64,000 bases of DNA from Telluribacter roseus (lineage in GTDB: Bacteria; Bacteroidota; Bacteroidia; Cytophagales; Spirosomataceae). The translations under genes were made by a program, and so were the position numbers. The stretch's first letter is position 1, and every line of letters begins with the position of its first letter. The notes below the pieces were generated by a model. That model was not told the DNA's origin and did not search any database. It saw nothing but the letters and a program-made list of their open reading frames with translations. The stretch spans positions 1 to 64,000 of the forward strand of contig NZ_JAFEUV020000013.1 of the NCBI RefSeq assembly GCF_017355915.2, read 5' to 3'. Shown here in pieces: positions 8,745 to 18,269 of this stretch.

Positions 8745-9716
8745 ATGATCAGAAACGACTGGACTCCGGAGGAGGTAAAAGCCATTTATAATACTCCCTT
8801 ACTGGATCTTATTTTCAGAGCCGCTCAGACTCACCGCACCCACCACGACCCGGCGGAGGTACAGGTGTGTACGCTGCTGTCGGTCAAGACGGGCGGCTGC
8901 CCCGAAGACTGTGCCTACTGTCCGCAGGCGGCCCGTTACAGCACGGGTGTAAATACCCACAAGCTCATGGATGTGCAGGAGGTACTGCAGCATGCGCAGC
9001 GGGCCAGAGAGGCTGGCAGTACCCGCTTCTGCATGGGCGCGGCCTGGCGCGAAGTCCGCGACAACCGCGATTTTGATAAGGTACTTGATATGGTAAAGGG
9101 GGTAAATGAGCTGGGCATGGAAGTATGCTGCACGCTGGGCATGCTCACCGATACCCAGGCCCAGAAGCTGAAAGAAGCGGGCCTGTACGCCTACAACCAC
9201 AACCTCGACACCAGCGAGGAATTCTACGATGATATCATCACCACCCGTACCTACAAGGACCGGCTGGAAACGCTGGAAAATGTGCGTAGTGCGAAGATTT
9301 CGGTTTGTTCGGGTGGTATTATCGGTATGGGTGAGACCCACGAGGACCGCATCGGTATGCTGCATACGCTGGCTACCCTGCCCGAGCACCCCGAGTCCGT
9401 ACCGGTCAATGCGCTGGTGGCGGTAGAAGGAACGCCCCTCGAAGATCAGGAGCGGGTACCGGTATGGGATATGATCCGGATGATCGCAACAGCCCGTATC
9501 CTGATGCCTAAGGCCATGGTACGTCTTTCGGCCGGGCGCGTGTACATGAATATGGAAGAGCAGGCACTGTGCTTCCTGGCGGGAGCCAATTCCATCTTCT
9601 CGGGTGATAAGCTCCTGACCACACCCAACAAGGAGTCCGACTTCGACACCACGATGTTCCAGACGCTGAACATCCGGCCACGTCAGGCTTTTAAGGATAA
9701 GGAGGTACTTGCGTAA
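8745..9716 (+). CDS. bioB: Biotin synthase
   Basis: A 323-residue radical-SAM enzyme that inserts sulfur into dethiobiotin, the last step of biotin synthesis. The radical SAM cluster motif is [12 protein letters not shown] (C-x3-C-x2-C, about residues 52-60). Other family signatures are [22 protein letters not shown] and the conserved RLSAGR near residue 262, which belongs to the auxiliary [2Fe-2S] cluster site. Length matches the family. It is a single gene with a strong terminator right after it, and no other bio gene lies in the window. No BirA-type operator was recognised upstream. Confidence 0.97.
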   Translation: MIRNDWTPEEVKAIYNTPLLDLIFRAAQTHRTHHDPAEVQVCTLLSVKTGGCPEDCAYCPQAARYSTGVNTHKLMDVQEVLQHAQRAREAGSTRFCMGAAWREVRDNRDFDKVLDMVKGVNELGMEVCCTLGMLTDTQAQKLKEAGLYAYNHNLDTSEEFYDDIITTRTYKDRLETLENVRSAKISVCSGGIIGMGETHEDRIGMLHTLATLPEHPESVPVNALVAVEGTPLEDQERVPVWDMIRMIATARILMPKAMVRLSAGRVYMNMEEQALCFLAGANSIFSGDKLLTTPNKESDFDTTMFQTLNIRPRQAFKDKEVLA

Positions 9717-10069
9717 CGGAACAGAGGGCGGTAGTGATACCGCCCTCTGTTTTTATATTGAGACTTCTGGACCTTCCCATTCCGCAACCCACCCGCGCTG
9801 AACTCCCTCTCAACATACGGCTGACTATTTCGAAGCACCATGTCCACCACCTGAGCAGCGTAGGAATTATGATAAATAATCTTCCCGTTCAATATGCAAG
9901 TAGGTGTATTCTGCTGTCCCCTGGGGTACTAATATTTCATAGTAATAGAGAAACCTACTCAGCAAAATATGGTTACTTTCGTAAAGAAACATCAGCTATA
10001 CCGAAGCAAAGCCTGATCGTCTGAATCCTGCCGGTCAACCTCTTCAAGTAGTTCATACCTTACTCAACT
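9717..10069. other. 353-bp intergenic region
   Basis: Contains the bioB terminator (9721-9755) and the probable promoter region of the histidine kinase. A TTACTTTCG sequence at about 9970 resembles the -7 element of Bacteroidota promoters but is not an exact match. Open frames exist on both strands but overlap each other and look noncoding. Confidence 0.5.
9721..9755 (+). terminator. Terminator after bioB
   Basis: A perfect 13-bp stem (9721-9733 with 9738-9750) with a 4-nt loop, followed by TTTTAT. Starts four bases after the bioB stop codon. Confidence 0.95.
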
Positions 10070-13000
10070 ATGACTGGCGATTATCAGCCTTATAATCCAA
10101 GCCGAAACCTCAACGAGCGCCTGGATATTGACTTTGCTTTGCAGGCCGCCGGACTGGGAGTCTGGGAACTGGACCCTGCTACCAGCCAGGTACTGTGGGA
10201 TGACCGCTGCCGCGAACTTTTTGGACTGGCCAAAGATAACCTGCTCACCTATGAAAAAGCCATTCAATATATCCATCCTCAGGATCGGGAGAGGGTTGAT
10301 CAGGCTGTACAGAGGGCTATGAATCCTCAGACCGACGGGTGGTATGATGTTACCTACCGCACCCTGGGGGCTGATGACGGTAAGCTTCGCTGGGTACGAT
10401 TCTATGGACGGAGCTACTTTACGGAGGCGGGGCAGGTGTACCGCTTTGCCGGGGTAGCCCAGGAGGTTACCCAACAGGTACTGGCTCGCCAGCAGCAGCA
10501 GCAACTGGCCGTACTGGCGGAGCAGGCCCCTGAGTTTATGGCTGTTACCGATCTGGAAGGGCGAATGCAATATGTAAACCAGTACGGACTTGAGCTCTTC
10601 GGCCTCACGCAGGAACAGGTACTGAACAGGCATTTGACGGAGTTTGTCCCGCCCGAAGAAATGGATCGGGTCAACGCTGAGATCATGCCCAGCGTGTTAG
10701 CGGGCGAATGGGCGGGATTTGTCACCCTGATGCAGCCCCTGACCCAGCAGCGCATTCCCGTTGCCTGCAACGCGTATTTACTTTTGGATCCGGACAGTGG
10801 ACAGCCCTATGGTATGGCTGGTATTGTCCGTGACCGGCGTCCGGAATTAAAGGCTCAGCAGAAGCAGCAGGAAATCGAAGCCAGGTTCCAGTCACTGGCC
10901 ACGCAGGCTCCTCTGGGGGTGTTCATCGCTGATGAGCAGGCCTATGTAGAGTACTGGAACCCCTGGTGGCTGAACTTTACGGGACAGACCCTGGAGCAGG
11001 CCTTAGGCCGGAGCTGGGAGCAGCTGATTCATCCCCACGACCTGGACGCATTACTAACAGGATACCTTGAAGCTAGCCGGCAGCAGGTCAGCTATTCTAT
11101 CGAAGCCCGGGTGAGACGCAGGGATGGTACTTATCGGTACCTGCTCTTTACGGGCGGCCCCCGCTATACCGCCGATGGTACCTATGTAGGTAATATTGGT
11201 ACCGGCCTGGACATAGACGACCGGAAGCAGGCCGAGCACGCATTAGCCGAAAGTGAAGCCCGCTTCCGCACGATGGCCGAAGAGGCGGATATACTTATCG
11301 CGATGAGTAACGAGATCGGCCAGACTACCTACATGAACCAGGCCTGGACAAATCTGACGGGTCGGTCTGTTGCTGACTTAATGGACCGCGGGTGGGTTGA
11401 TCTGGTACATCCCGAGGATCGGGAGGCTTTCCTAAACCTCTACCAAAACGCAATACAACAGCAAGTATCATTTAGTGGTGAGTTCCGCATCCTGAACAAG
11501 CTGGGTGAGTACCGCTGGTTATTGGCTCAATGCCCGACCCGCTTTCGGCCTGATGGTACGTTTACGGGCTATATCAGTTCCTGCGTAAATATTACAGATA
11601 TCAAGCTAGCCGAAGATGCCCTGCGGCTTAGCGAAGCCAAACTACGCTCGGTGGTAGAAACCGCACCCGTAGCCATTGGGCTGTTCATGGGTCGCGACCT
11701 GGTCATTGAACTACCCAACCAGACATTTATTGATATTGTCGGCAAAGGCCCGGATATTGTAGGCAAGCCCCTGCGCGAGGTAATGCCGGAACTTGATACC
11801 GAAAATCAGCCCTTCCTGCAAATCCTGGATGATGTCTACACCTCAGGAAAGCAGTTTAGCAGCGCGGGTGCCCTGGTGCAGATTGTGCGGCAGGGAGTTA
11901 TGACCTACAACTATTACAATATTACCTATACCCCGCTGTTCAACGAAGCCGGTGAGGTATATGCCATACTGGACATTGCGGTAGACGTAACAGAACAGAT
12001 CCACGCCCAGCAGGAACTGGAGCAGCAGAAAACCTACCTGCAGAATGCCCTTGACATTGCCGACCTGGGTACCTATCATATTGATGTAGCCACCAACCTT
12101 GGCAGCTACCGGGATAACATCAGGCAGTGGTTCGGGCTGGAATCGCCAACAGAGTCTATGGAGGTTATTTTGAGTAAGGTACATCCTGACGATCGGGCCC
12201 TGGTGGCTCGCACACTGGATAGTTCGCAGCAATCAGAGGGAACAGGCCGCCATGACATCACGTACCGGCTTGCCGATACCACCGGCAAAACAACCCGATA
12301 CCTGCGCAGCATTGGTAAAACTCTTTTTAATGAGGGACAGCCGTATGCCATCAATGGTATTATTCAGGACGTAACGCCCCAGATCCAGGCCCGGCAGATC
12401 CTGGAAGAACGCGAAACCGCCCTGCGCGGAGCCATTGAGCTGGCGGAGCTAGGCACGTGGGAGCTGGACGTAGCTACCGGCAGGGTAACCTACTCAGACC
12501 GGATCAAGTCGTGGTTTGGGTTTGACGGTGCCATTGAGAGTCTGCAAACGGTGTATAATCCTATCCACGAAAAAGACCGCAGCCGCGTAGAAGCCGCTCT
12601 CCTCCGTGCCCTGGAGCCAGGCTCCAGCGGCTTGTACGACGAAGAGTACACCCTGGTGAATCGACTAACCGGGCAGGAGCGCATCGTACATGCTCAGGGC
12701 ATAACCCTTTTTGATGAACAAAGGCGCCCTATCAAGATCACCGGTACCGCGCAGGACATTACCCCTCAGCGCAGGTTGCAGCTGGCTCTGGAGCAGCAGG
12801 TACAGCAGCGTACTAAAGAGCTGGAAGCCGCCAATGCAAAACTGGCCGCTACAAATGCAGAGTATGCGGCTCTCAATAAAGAGCTGGAAGAGGCCAATGT
12901 ACACCTGGTTCGCTCCAACGAAAACCTCCAGCAGTTTGCCTACGTCGCCAGCCATGACCTGCAGGAACCCCTGCGCAAAATTCAGCAGTTTGGTGACCTG

Positions 13001-13687
13001 CTTCAGAACCGCTATGGGGAGGCGCTGGGCGATGGTGCTGGCTATATTAAGCGAATGCAGTCCTCAGCGAGGCGGATGTCTGCCCTGATCGAAGACCTGC
13101 TCGATTATTCCCGCATATCGACCAGGCGGGAAGCAAGCTCTACCGTAGCCCTGAATGCCGTAGTTAAACGCGTGCTGTCGACCCTGGACTGGGCGGTTCA
13201 GGAAGCCGAAGCCCAGGTGAGCGTTGAGCCGTTACCCACTATTTTAGGAGATGCCTCCCAATTGAATCAGTTGTTCCAGAATCTGCTGTCAAACGCTCTG
13301 AAGTTTCGACGGCTGGATGGTGCGGACAGCCCCTCGACAGGCAGTAGGGTAGTACCCCAGATAAAGGTGCGCTCCGAGCAGGTATTGGCGTCAGACCTGC
13401 CCGAAAGGGTGAAGCCTGCCCGGGCCGCCGGGTCGTACTATCGCATTGATGTGATTGATAACGGCGTTGGCTTTGATGAAAAGTACCTCGACCGCATATT
13501 TCAGGTTTTTCAGCGGCTGCACGGCAAAAGCCAGTACGCCGGTACGGGTATAGGTCTGGCCATCTGCGAAAAAGTAGCGGCCAACCACGGCGGAGCTATA
13601 ACGGCGAACAGCCGGCCGGGGCAGGGCTCTGTGTTTAGTGTATATTTCCCGGATTCAAACTTTAACGCGGAGACTGAGGAAAGGTAG
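10070..13687 (+). CDS. Soluble multi-PAS sensor histidine kinase (seven PAS domains)
   Basis: A 1205-residue protein with no membrane segments or signal peptide, so a cytoplasmic sensor. I count seven PAS/PAC units of about 125 residues from residue 21 to about 900. The first, sixth and seventh share a GxGxxELD/GTYHIDVA/GTWELDVA start, as in PAS_3-fold domains. A coiled coil (about 905-945) leads into a HisKA domain with the phospho-acceptor in FAYVASHDLQEPLRK and then a HATPase_c domain: N box NLLSNALKF, G1 box DNGVGF, and G2 GTGIGLAIC. There is no receiver domain and no response regulator gene next to it. Ligands are unknown; heme, flavin or small molecules are all possible for PAS. Confidence 0.92.
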   Translation: MTGDYQPYNPSRNLNERLDIDFALQAAGLGVWELDPATSQVLWDDRCRELFGLAKDNLLTYEKAIQYIHPQDRERVDQAVQRAMNPQTDGWYDVTYRTLGADDGKLRWVRFYGRSYFTEAGQVYRFAGVAQEVTQQVLARQQQQQLAVLAEQAPEFMAVTDLEGRMQYVNQYGLELFGLTQEQVLNRHLTEFVPPEEMDRVNAEIMPSVLAGEWAGFVTLMQPLTQQRIPVACNAYLLLDPDSGQPYGMAGIVRDRRPELKAQQKQQEIEARFQSLATQAPLGVFIADEQAYVEYWNPWWLNFTGQTLEQALGRSWEQLIHPHDLDALLTGYLEASRQQVSYSIEARVRRRDGTYRYLLFTGGPRYTADGTYVGNIGTGLDIDDRKQAEHALAESEARFRTMAEEADILIAMSNEIGQTTYMNQAWTNLTGRSVADLMDRGWVDLVHPEDREAFLNLYQNAIQQQVSFSGEFRILNKLGEYRWLLAQCPTRFRPDGTFTGYISSCVNITDIKLAEDALRLSEAKLRSVVETAPVAIGLFMGRDLVIELPNQTFIDIVGKGPDIVGKPLREVMPELDTENQPFLQILDDVYTSGKQFSSAGALVQIVRQGVMTYNYYNITYTPLFNEAGEVYAILDIAVDVTEQIHAQQELEQQKTYLQNALDIADLGTYHIDVATNLGSYRDNIRQWFGLESPTESMEVILSKVHPDDRALVARTLDSSQQSEGTGRHDITYRLADTTGKTTRYLRSIGKTLFNEGQPYAINGIIQDVTPQIQARQILEERETALRGAIELAELGTWELDVATGRVTYSDRIKSWFGFDGAIESLQTVYNPIHEKDRSRVEAALLRALEPGSSGLYDEEYTLVNRLTGQERIVHAQGITLFDEQRRPIKITGTAQDITPQRRLQLALEQQVQQRTKELEAANAKLAATNAEYAALNKELEEANVHLVRSNENLQQFAYVASHDLQEPLRKIQQFGDLLQNRYGEALGDGAGYIKRMQSSARRMSALIEDLLDYSRISTRREASSTVALNAVVKRVLSTLDWAVQEAEAQVSVEPLPTILGDASQLNQLFQNLLSNALKFRRLDGADSPSTGSRVVPQIKVRSEQVLASDLPERVKPARAAGSYYRIDVIDNGVGFDEKYLDRIFQVFQRLHGKSQYAGTGIGLAICEKVAANHGGAITANSRPGQGSVFSVYFPDSNFNAETEER

Positions 13688-13791
13688 AGCCGTTTCAGAT
13701 CGAAAGCGTACTATTCAGCCACAGTACCGTATAAAGCAGGTGGGTTGAAAGGGGATGTACCAGAGCGTAACTGATTTTACTGCCTAAAAGA

Positions 13792-13816
13792 AAAGGCCGT
13801 CTCACCGACGGCCTTT
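13792..13816 (-). terminator. Terminator between histidine kinase and aminotransferase genes
   Basis: A 10-bp stem (13792-13801 with 13807-13816) and 5-nt loop. The T-rich tail is better on the minus strand (TTTTCTTTT), so it mainly ends the aminotransferase transcript; it may also slow transcripts from the kinase. Confidence 0.85.
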
Positions 13817-13844
13817 CTGACAACAAAGTACTTCGTTGATAACT

Positions 13845-14924
13845 CTATAACTCCCCCAACGCCCTGATCAGCGCCTCCACCTGCTCGGTAGAAGTAGCCG
13901 GGAAGTTGGCGATGCGGACTTGCGTGGCTTTGTGCTCACCGTAGCCGCTGCCGAGTACCAGTCCTTTGGCTTTTAGGGCAGAGATAATTTCGGAAGAAGG
14001 CTGTTTGGTATTGGCTACCACTACCGTTTGCGAGCGGTGCTTAGGCTCCTGTACAAAGGTCTCAAATCCTTCATGCTGATCAATAAAGTTGTAGAGTAGT
14101 TTGGCTTTCTGCTCAGTCTCTTTTCTGATCCTGTCAACACCTACCCTGTTCATGTCCTCAGCTATCTTGCCTAACAGATATATACCCATCACGTTAGGGG
14201 TAGCGGGCGTTTCGTGGCTCTGGGCGTTTTTCCAGAGCGTGGGCAGGTCGTGGTGGGCACCGATGGTGAGGTTGTCGTACTTGCGCAGGCGTTCTGCCTT
14301 TTGCAGACACTTCTCATTCACAATCCATACCCCCAGTCCGGCGGGTAGTCCAAAGGCCTTTTGAACCGAGAAGAAAGCCGTATCGATCAGGCTGTAATCC
14401 AGATCGGGGTAGGGGGCTGAGGACACCATGTCTACCGCTATAAGTTTATCCGGATTGCTGCGCTTGATCTTATGAATATCCGATACGCGCATCTGCACGC
14501 CCGAGCTGGTTTCGTTGTGAGCCAGGCCAATCAACTCGGCGTACTCAGGTACTTCTACTTCCGAAGCATCAAATCCCTGCCCCATGGGCTTCTCGAGCTT
14601 GTGGGCAAACTTATGCAGGACCTGGGCGTACTGAAAAAACTTCTTGGAGAAGGAGCCATTGACCAGGTGGTAGCTTTCGTGCTCCACGCAGTTGAGCAGG
14701 ATGCGCTCCCATGCCTCCGAGGCCGACCCCAGAAACAGGATCGCGTGCGTAGCGGGTACATTGAGTAGCGTACGGAGCTGCTCTACGGTATGCTGGTGGA
14801 GCGCGCGGTACTGCTGGCTACGGTGGGAGATAGAACCTAACTGCTGCTCAACGAAAGTTTGTACGTGTTGCTCAAAGCTGGGGTAAAGCTGGGCCGGGCC
14901 GGGGGTGTAAAAGGTATATTTCAT
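13845..14924 (-). CDS. serC: Class V aminotransferase, phosphoserine aminotransferase-like
   Basis: A PLP-dependent fold-type I aminotransferase. The start at ATG 14924 (359 residues, MKYTFYTPGP) is preferred: the upstream ATG at 14954 lies inside a terminator hairpin. SerC-type features: the substrate/cofactor loop HNETSSGVQM, the PLP-phosphate part VDMVSSAPYPDLDY, and a Schiff-base Lys in FFSVQKAFGLPAGLGVWI. It should convert 3-phosphohydroxypyruvate plus glutamate to phosphoserine. It directly follows the SerB-SerA fusion gene, which supplies the flanking steps, so the context supports the serC assignment. Alternative: another class V enzyme such as alanine-glyoxylate aminotransferase. Confidence 0.82.
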   Translation of the reverse strand: MKYTFYTPGPAQLYPSFEQHVQTFVEQQLGSISHRSQQYRALHQHTVEQLRTLLNVPATHAILFLGSASEAWERILLNCVEHESYHLVNGSFSKKFFQYAQVLHKFAHKLEKPMGQGFDASEVEVPEYAELIGLAHNETSSGVQMRVSDIHKIKRSNPDKLIAVDMVSSAPYPDLDYSLIDTAFFSVQKAFGLPAGLGVWIVNEKCLQKAERLRKYDNLTIGAHHDLPTLWKNAQSHETPATPNVMGIYLLGKIAEDMNRVGVDRIRKETEQKAKLLYNFIDQHEGFETFVQEPKHRSQTVVVANTKQPSSEIISALKAKGLVLGSGYGEHKATQVRIANFPATSTEQVEALIRALGEL

Positions 14925-14943
14925 AGGGTAAGATAGAGTCATA

Positions 14944-14996
14944 TAAAAAGGCAATACGCAGAAGTAGCGTGTTTTAAACTAGCTTCTGCGTATTGC
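14944..14996 (-). terminator. Intrinsic terminator between serB-serA fusion and serC
   Basis: Perfect 14-bp inverted repeat (14951-14964 with 14983-14996), 18-nt loop, and on the minus strand a T-run just after the stem (CTTTTTATAT, 14944-14950). It lies downstream of the fusion gene stop (15019) and only about 20 bp before the serC start codon. It either splits the two genes into separate units or works as an attenuator. Confidence 0.85.
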
Positions 14997-15018
14997 CCAA
15001 AGTTCATTCAGTTGACTG

Positions 15019-16923
15019 TTAGTAAAGCATCCGGAAGCGAATCGTACCATCGATCTCTTTGAGTTCTTTGATAAACTCTTCTGAGTAGTTCTTGGCAATA
15101 TCCACGATTACGTAGCCAATGCTTTCGTTGGTCTTCAGGTACTGACCCGTGATGTTGATATTATGGTTGGCAAAGATGCTGTTCAGCTTGGCTAGTACAC
15201 CCGGTACGTTAGCATGGATGTGCAGCAGACGGTGCGAGTTGCCCAGCTTTGGTAGCTGTACTTCGGGGAAGTTGACGCTACCGTAGGTACTACCGTTGTT
15301 AATGTACTCGAGCAGTTTGCTGGGTACAAAGTGACCAATATTCACCTGCGCTTCTTCGGTACTACCCCCGATGTGCGGAGTCAGGATTACATTGTTCAGG
15401 CCGCGTAGTTCACTGATAAACTCTTCGTCGTTGGTCTTGGGCTCCTTGGGGAATACGTCCACTCCGGCACCGGCTACTCTGCCACTCTTAACGGCCTCTA
15501 CCAGCGCCTTGATATCCACCACGTGGCCGCGGGCCAGGTTCATGAATATGACGCCTTTCTTCATCATGTCAAACTCACGCTTGCCGATGAGGTTGGTATT
15601 TTCCTTGCGACCATCTACGTGCATGCTTATTACATCAGAGATCTGAAGGAGCTCTTCCAGCGAGCGTACCTTGCGGGCATTACCGATTGCCAGTTTGTCG
15701 ACGGTATCGTAGAAGTACACCTCCATACCCAACGCTTCGGCTACTACCGATAGCTGAGTACCAATGTTGCCGTAGCCTACCAGCCCCAGCTTCTTACCAC
15801 GTACCTCAAAGCTGCCGTTGGCCGACTTATCCCATACGCCCTCGTGCATCTGATTGCTCTTGCTAACGATGTTACGGATCAGCATGATCATCTCGCCTAT
15901 GGCCAGCTCTACTACGGAGCGGGTGTTGCTATAAGGAGCGTTGAAGACAGCTACACCACGTTCGGTGGCTGCTTCCAGATCTATCTGGTTGGTACCGATA
16001 CAGAACGCACCGATAGCCATTAATTTATTCGCATTCTCAAGTACCCGACGGGTGATCATCGTCTTGGAGCGGATACCAATGATGGATACATCCTTGATAC
16101 GCTCGCACAGCTCGTCCTCATCGAGGGCACCCTTTACAAATTCCACCTTAAAGCCTTCTTCCTCAAAAGCCTGAACCGCTACGGGGTGTACGTTCTCGAG
16201 CAGGAGTACCTTGATGCGGCTCTTGGGGTACGACTGGCTGCGGTTGATCTTGTTGTGGTATAGGAATTCATCCAGGGAAGCCGCTACGTGATCAGCTACC
16301 TGTACCACGCGCTGGCGCTGTACGTTTTCGGTGAAAGCGTAGAAGCGGTTAGCCAGGCCCGACTCGCGAAGCTCGTAGTCCGTATAGCCATCGCCGATCA
16401 CGTACACATCGCCGGACAGGTTCAGGGTACGCAGCAGCTTGATCTTGCCACCGTCGGTTGACAGTACATTAGCTTCATCAATCCCTACAATATTGCCATC
16501 ATTATCAAAAAGGAACTCATTGGCGAACACATGGTCCTCACGAACCCCCATCTCAGTTACGATAGGTACAATGAATTCCCTGAAACCGCTCGAAATAATA
16601 TAAATCTGATCTGCATACTCCGTCAGGAACTGCTTATTACGCTGGAATGAGTCGGATATCTTGGTACGCAGAAAATCAACGAGGATATCAATGTGCTGGC
16701 GGTTGGCCGACAGCAGCTCGATGCGGCGGCGCAGGCCTTCCGCAAACGACATCTCACCATTCATGCCCTTTTCGGTCAGGTCCCGAATTTGGTCTACGAT
16801 ACGCACGCGGTCAGGGTGTCCGGCCAGGGCAATGCTTGCCAGTTCGTCCAGTCCTTCCACTTTGGTGAAAGTACTATCAAAATCAATGATAAAGTACGTG
16901 GGGTTGATTGTTTGAGTCAACAT
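15019..16923 (-). CDS. Bifunctional phosphoserine phosphatase / 3-phosphoglycerate dehydrogenase fusion
   Basis: A 634-residue two-enzyme fusion. Residues 1-225 are a HAD phosphatase like SerB: motif I DFDSTFT (Asp14, Asp16), motif II ISSG, motif III Lys in GGKIKLL, motif IV GDGYTDYEL. Residues 235-634 are a D-3-phosphoglycerate dehydrogenase like E. coli SerA: NAD-binding GLVGYGNIGTQL, catalytic Arg in NLARGHVVD, Glu in VFPKEP, His in TPHIGGSTEEAQ, and a C-terminal ACT domain (about 560-634) for serine feedback control. It thus does the first and last steps of serine synthesis; the middle step is encoded downstream. All catalytic motifs are intact in both halves. Cytoplasmic. Confidence 0.93.
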   Translation of the reverse strand: MLTQTINPTYFIIDFDSTFTKVEGLDELASIALAGHPDRVRIVDQIRDLTEKGMNGEMSFAEGLRRRIELLSANRQHIDILVDFLRTKISDSFQRNKQFLTEYADQIYIISSGFREFIVPIVTEMGVREDHVFANEFLFDNDGNIVGIDEANVLSTDGGKIKLLRTLNLSGDVYVIGDGYTDYELRESGLANRFYAFTENVQRQRVVQVADHVAASLDEFLYHNKINRSQSYPKSRIKVLLLENVHPVAVQAFEEEGFKVEFVKGALDEDELCERIKDVSIIGIRSKTMITRRVLENANKLMAIGAFCIGTNQIDLEAATERGVAVFNAPYSNTRSVVELAIGEMIMLIRNIVSKSNQMHEGVWDKSANGSFEVRGKKLGLVGYGNIGTQLSVVAEALGMEVYFYDTVDKLAIGNARKVRSLEELLQISDVISMHVDGRKENTNLIGKREFDMMKKGVIFMNLARGHVVDIKALVEAVKSGRVAGAGVDVFPKEPKTNDEEFISELRGLNNVILTPHIGGSTEEAQVNIGHFVPSKLLEYINNGSTYGSVNFPEVQLPKLGNSHRLLHIHANVPGVLAKLNSIFANHNINITGQYLKTNESIGYVIVDIAKNYSEEFIKELKEIDGTIRFRMLY

Positions 16924-17085
16924 GAAGCGGCAGGTGACAGATTTGCAATAGTATATTTTCTATAAGTCAAGTGATTGGTTTTAATCACTCTTCCTACAAA
17001 ATTAATAATCTGTTAACTACCTCACTAATAAAAAAAAGCCCGTTCGTACATAACTTGTTATTATTCAAGTAATACGCATTTAAAT

Positions 17086-18090
17086 TCAATAATTAGGCTG
17101 TTCCTGCAGGAATTTCAGGGCTCTTCGCTCAGACCAGTAGGCGCCTTCAATGAGTTGGGCGGGGCGGAAGCCACAGTGGCCGCCGTCGGCCGTAAGCTCC
17201 AGCCATACATTGGGGTGGTTCGCAATGAGCTGCTGCGGTAGCGAGTCCGGCGGAATGAGCGGGTCGTTTAGTGCGTTGACAATCAGGGTAGGTACACTAA
17301 TATATTCTACGTAGTTCTTGGCGCTGGAGCGGGCGTAGTAGTCGTCGGCACTTTCGAAGCCATGTATGGTGGCGGTAAAGATATGGTCAAAGTCGTAGAA
17401 GCTCTTGACGAGCTGGTACTGGCTGGCATCGATGTGCTCCGGAAAGTGGAGGCCCTTCTGCTCTACCTTGGGTTTCAGCGTACGCAGGAACCGCTGCAGG
17501 TAGATGCGGTTCTCCCGCTTTTCGATGGCGCGGCTACAGGCCAGCAGGTCCATGGGTACACTGAATACTACTACTTTCTGGATCGCCGGATTTATAAATT
17601 TTCCCTGTTCGCCCGCGTATTTGAGTGTCAGGTTGCCGCCCAGGCTGAAGCCCATCAGGTATATCTCGCCATAGCCTTTGTCAAGGGCGTGCTGTACGAC
17701 CAGATCGAGGTCATCGGTAGCGCCGCTGTGGTAGAACCGGGCCTGCTGGTTCATCTCGCCGCTACAGCTCCGGTAGTTCCAGGCCAGGCAGTCGTAGCCG
17801 TGGCGGATCAGCAGGCGCACCATGCCGAGTACGTACTGTCGGGTGCTGTTGCCTTCCAACCCGTGTGAGAGTATCACCAGCGCGGGTTTCGTACCTTTCC
17901 TCCTTTCTTCCCTTCCTCCCTTAGCTAAAGCCCAATCCAGGTCCAGGAAGTCCTGATCCGGGGTAGTAATGCGTTCACGCTGGTAGGGTACATCGTTGAT
18001 CTTTCGGAACAGGGCCGGATAGATACTTTGAAAATGCCCGTTGGGCAGCCAGAACGGGGCGATAGGAGTGGTGGTATGAACTAGGGGCAT
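17086..18090 (-). CDS. YheT-family alpha/beta hydrolase
   Basis: A 334-residue alpha/beta hydrolase of the YheT/ABHD1-3 group (COG0429). It begins with PFWLPNGHFQSIYPALFR, a family signature, and has oxyanion region LSHGLEGNS, nucleophile elbow MGFSLGGNL (catalytic Ser), acid in NALNDPLIP, and His in ADGGHCGF. Family members hydrolyse esters or lipids, but the natural substrate is unknown. ATG at 18090 is used, because the longer frame would need a TTG at 18102. Single gene. Confidence 0.88.
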   Translation of the reverse strand: MPLVHTTTPIAPFWLPNGHFQSIYPALFRKINDVPYQRERITTPDQDFLDLDWALAKGGREERRKGTKPALVILSHGLEGNSTRQYVLGMVRLLIRHGYDCLAWNYRSCSGEMNQQARFYHSGATDDLDLVVQHALDKGYGEIYLMGFSLGGNLTLKYAGEQGKFINPAIQKVVVFSVPMDLLACSRAIEKRENRIYLQRFLRTLKPKVEQKGLHFPEHIDASQYQLVKSFYDFDHIFTATIHGFESADDYYARSSAKNYVEYISVPTLIVNALNDPLIPPDSLPQQLIANHPNVWLELTADGGHCGFRPAQLIEGAYWSERRALKFLQEQPNY

Positions 18091-18269
18091 GCGCGTCAAC
18101 AACTAAAAAGACGAAGGTACTGATACTTTTTAACACATTCGGGCAAAGGGAGGTTCATGGCCAAGTATTTCCGGATGGGAGTATAGGTCCTGATAAGTAC
18201 CTACAGAAAAATGGGGTTGTTTTCCAACCAATGATCAGCCCGGCAGGTCTCTGTTTCAAACATAGAACC

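Noticed and set aside
9683-10024. Two opposing frames (69 and 96 codons) in the bioB-kinase gap
   Set aside because: They overlap each other and the bioB terminator and show no signal, motif or domain.
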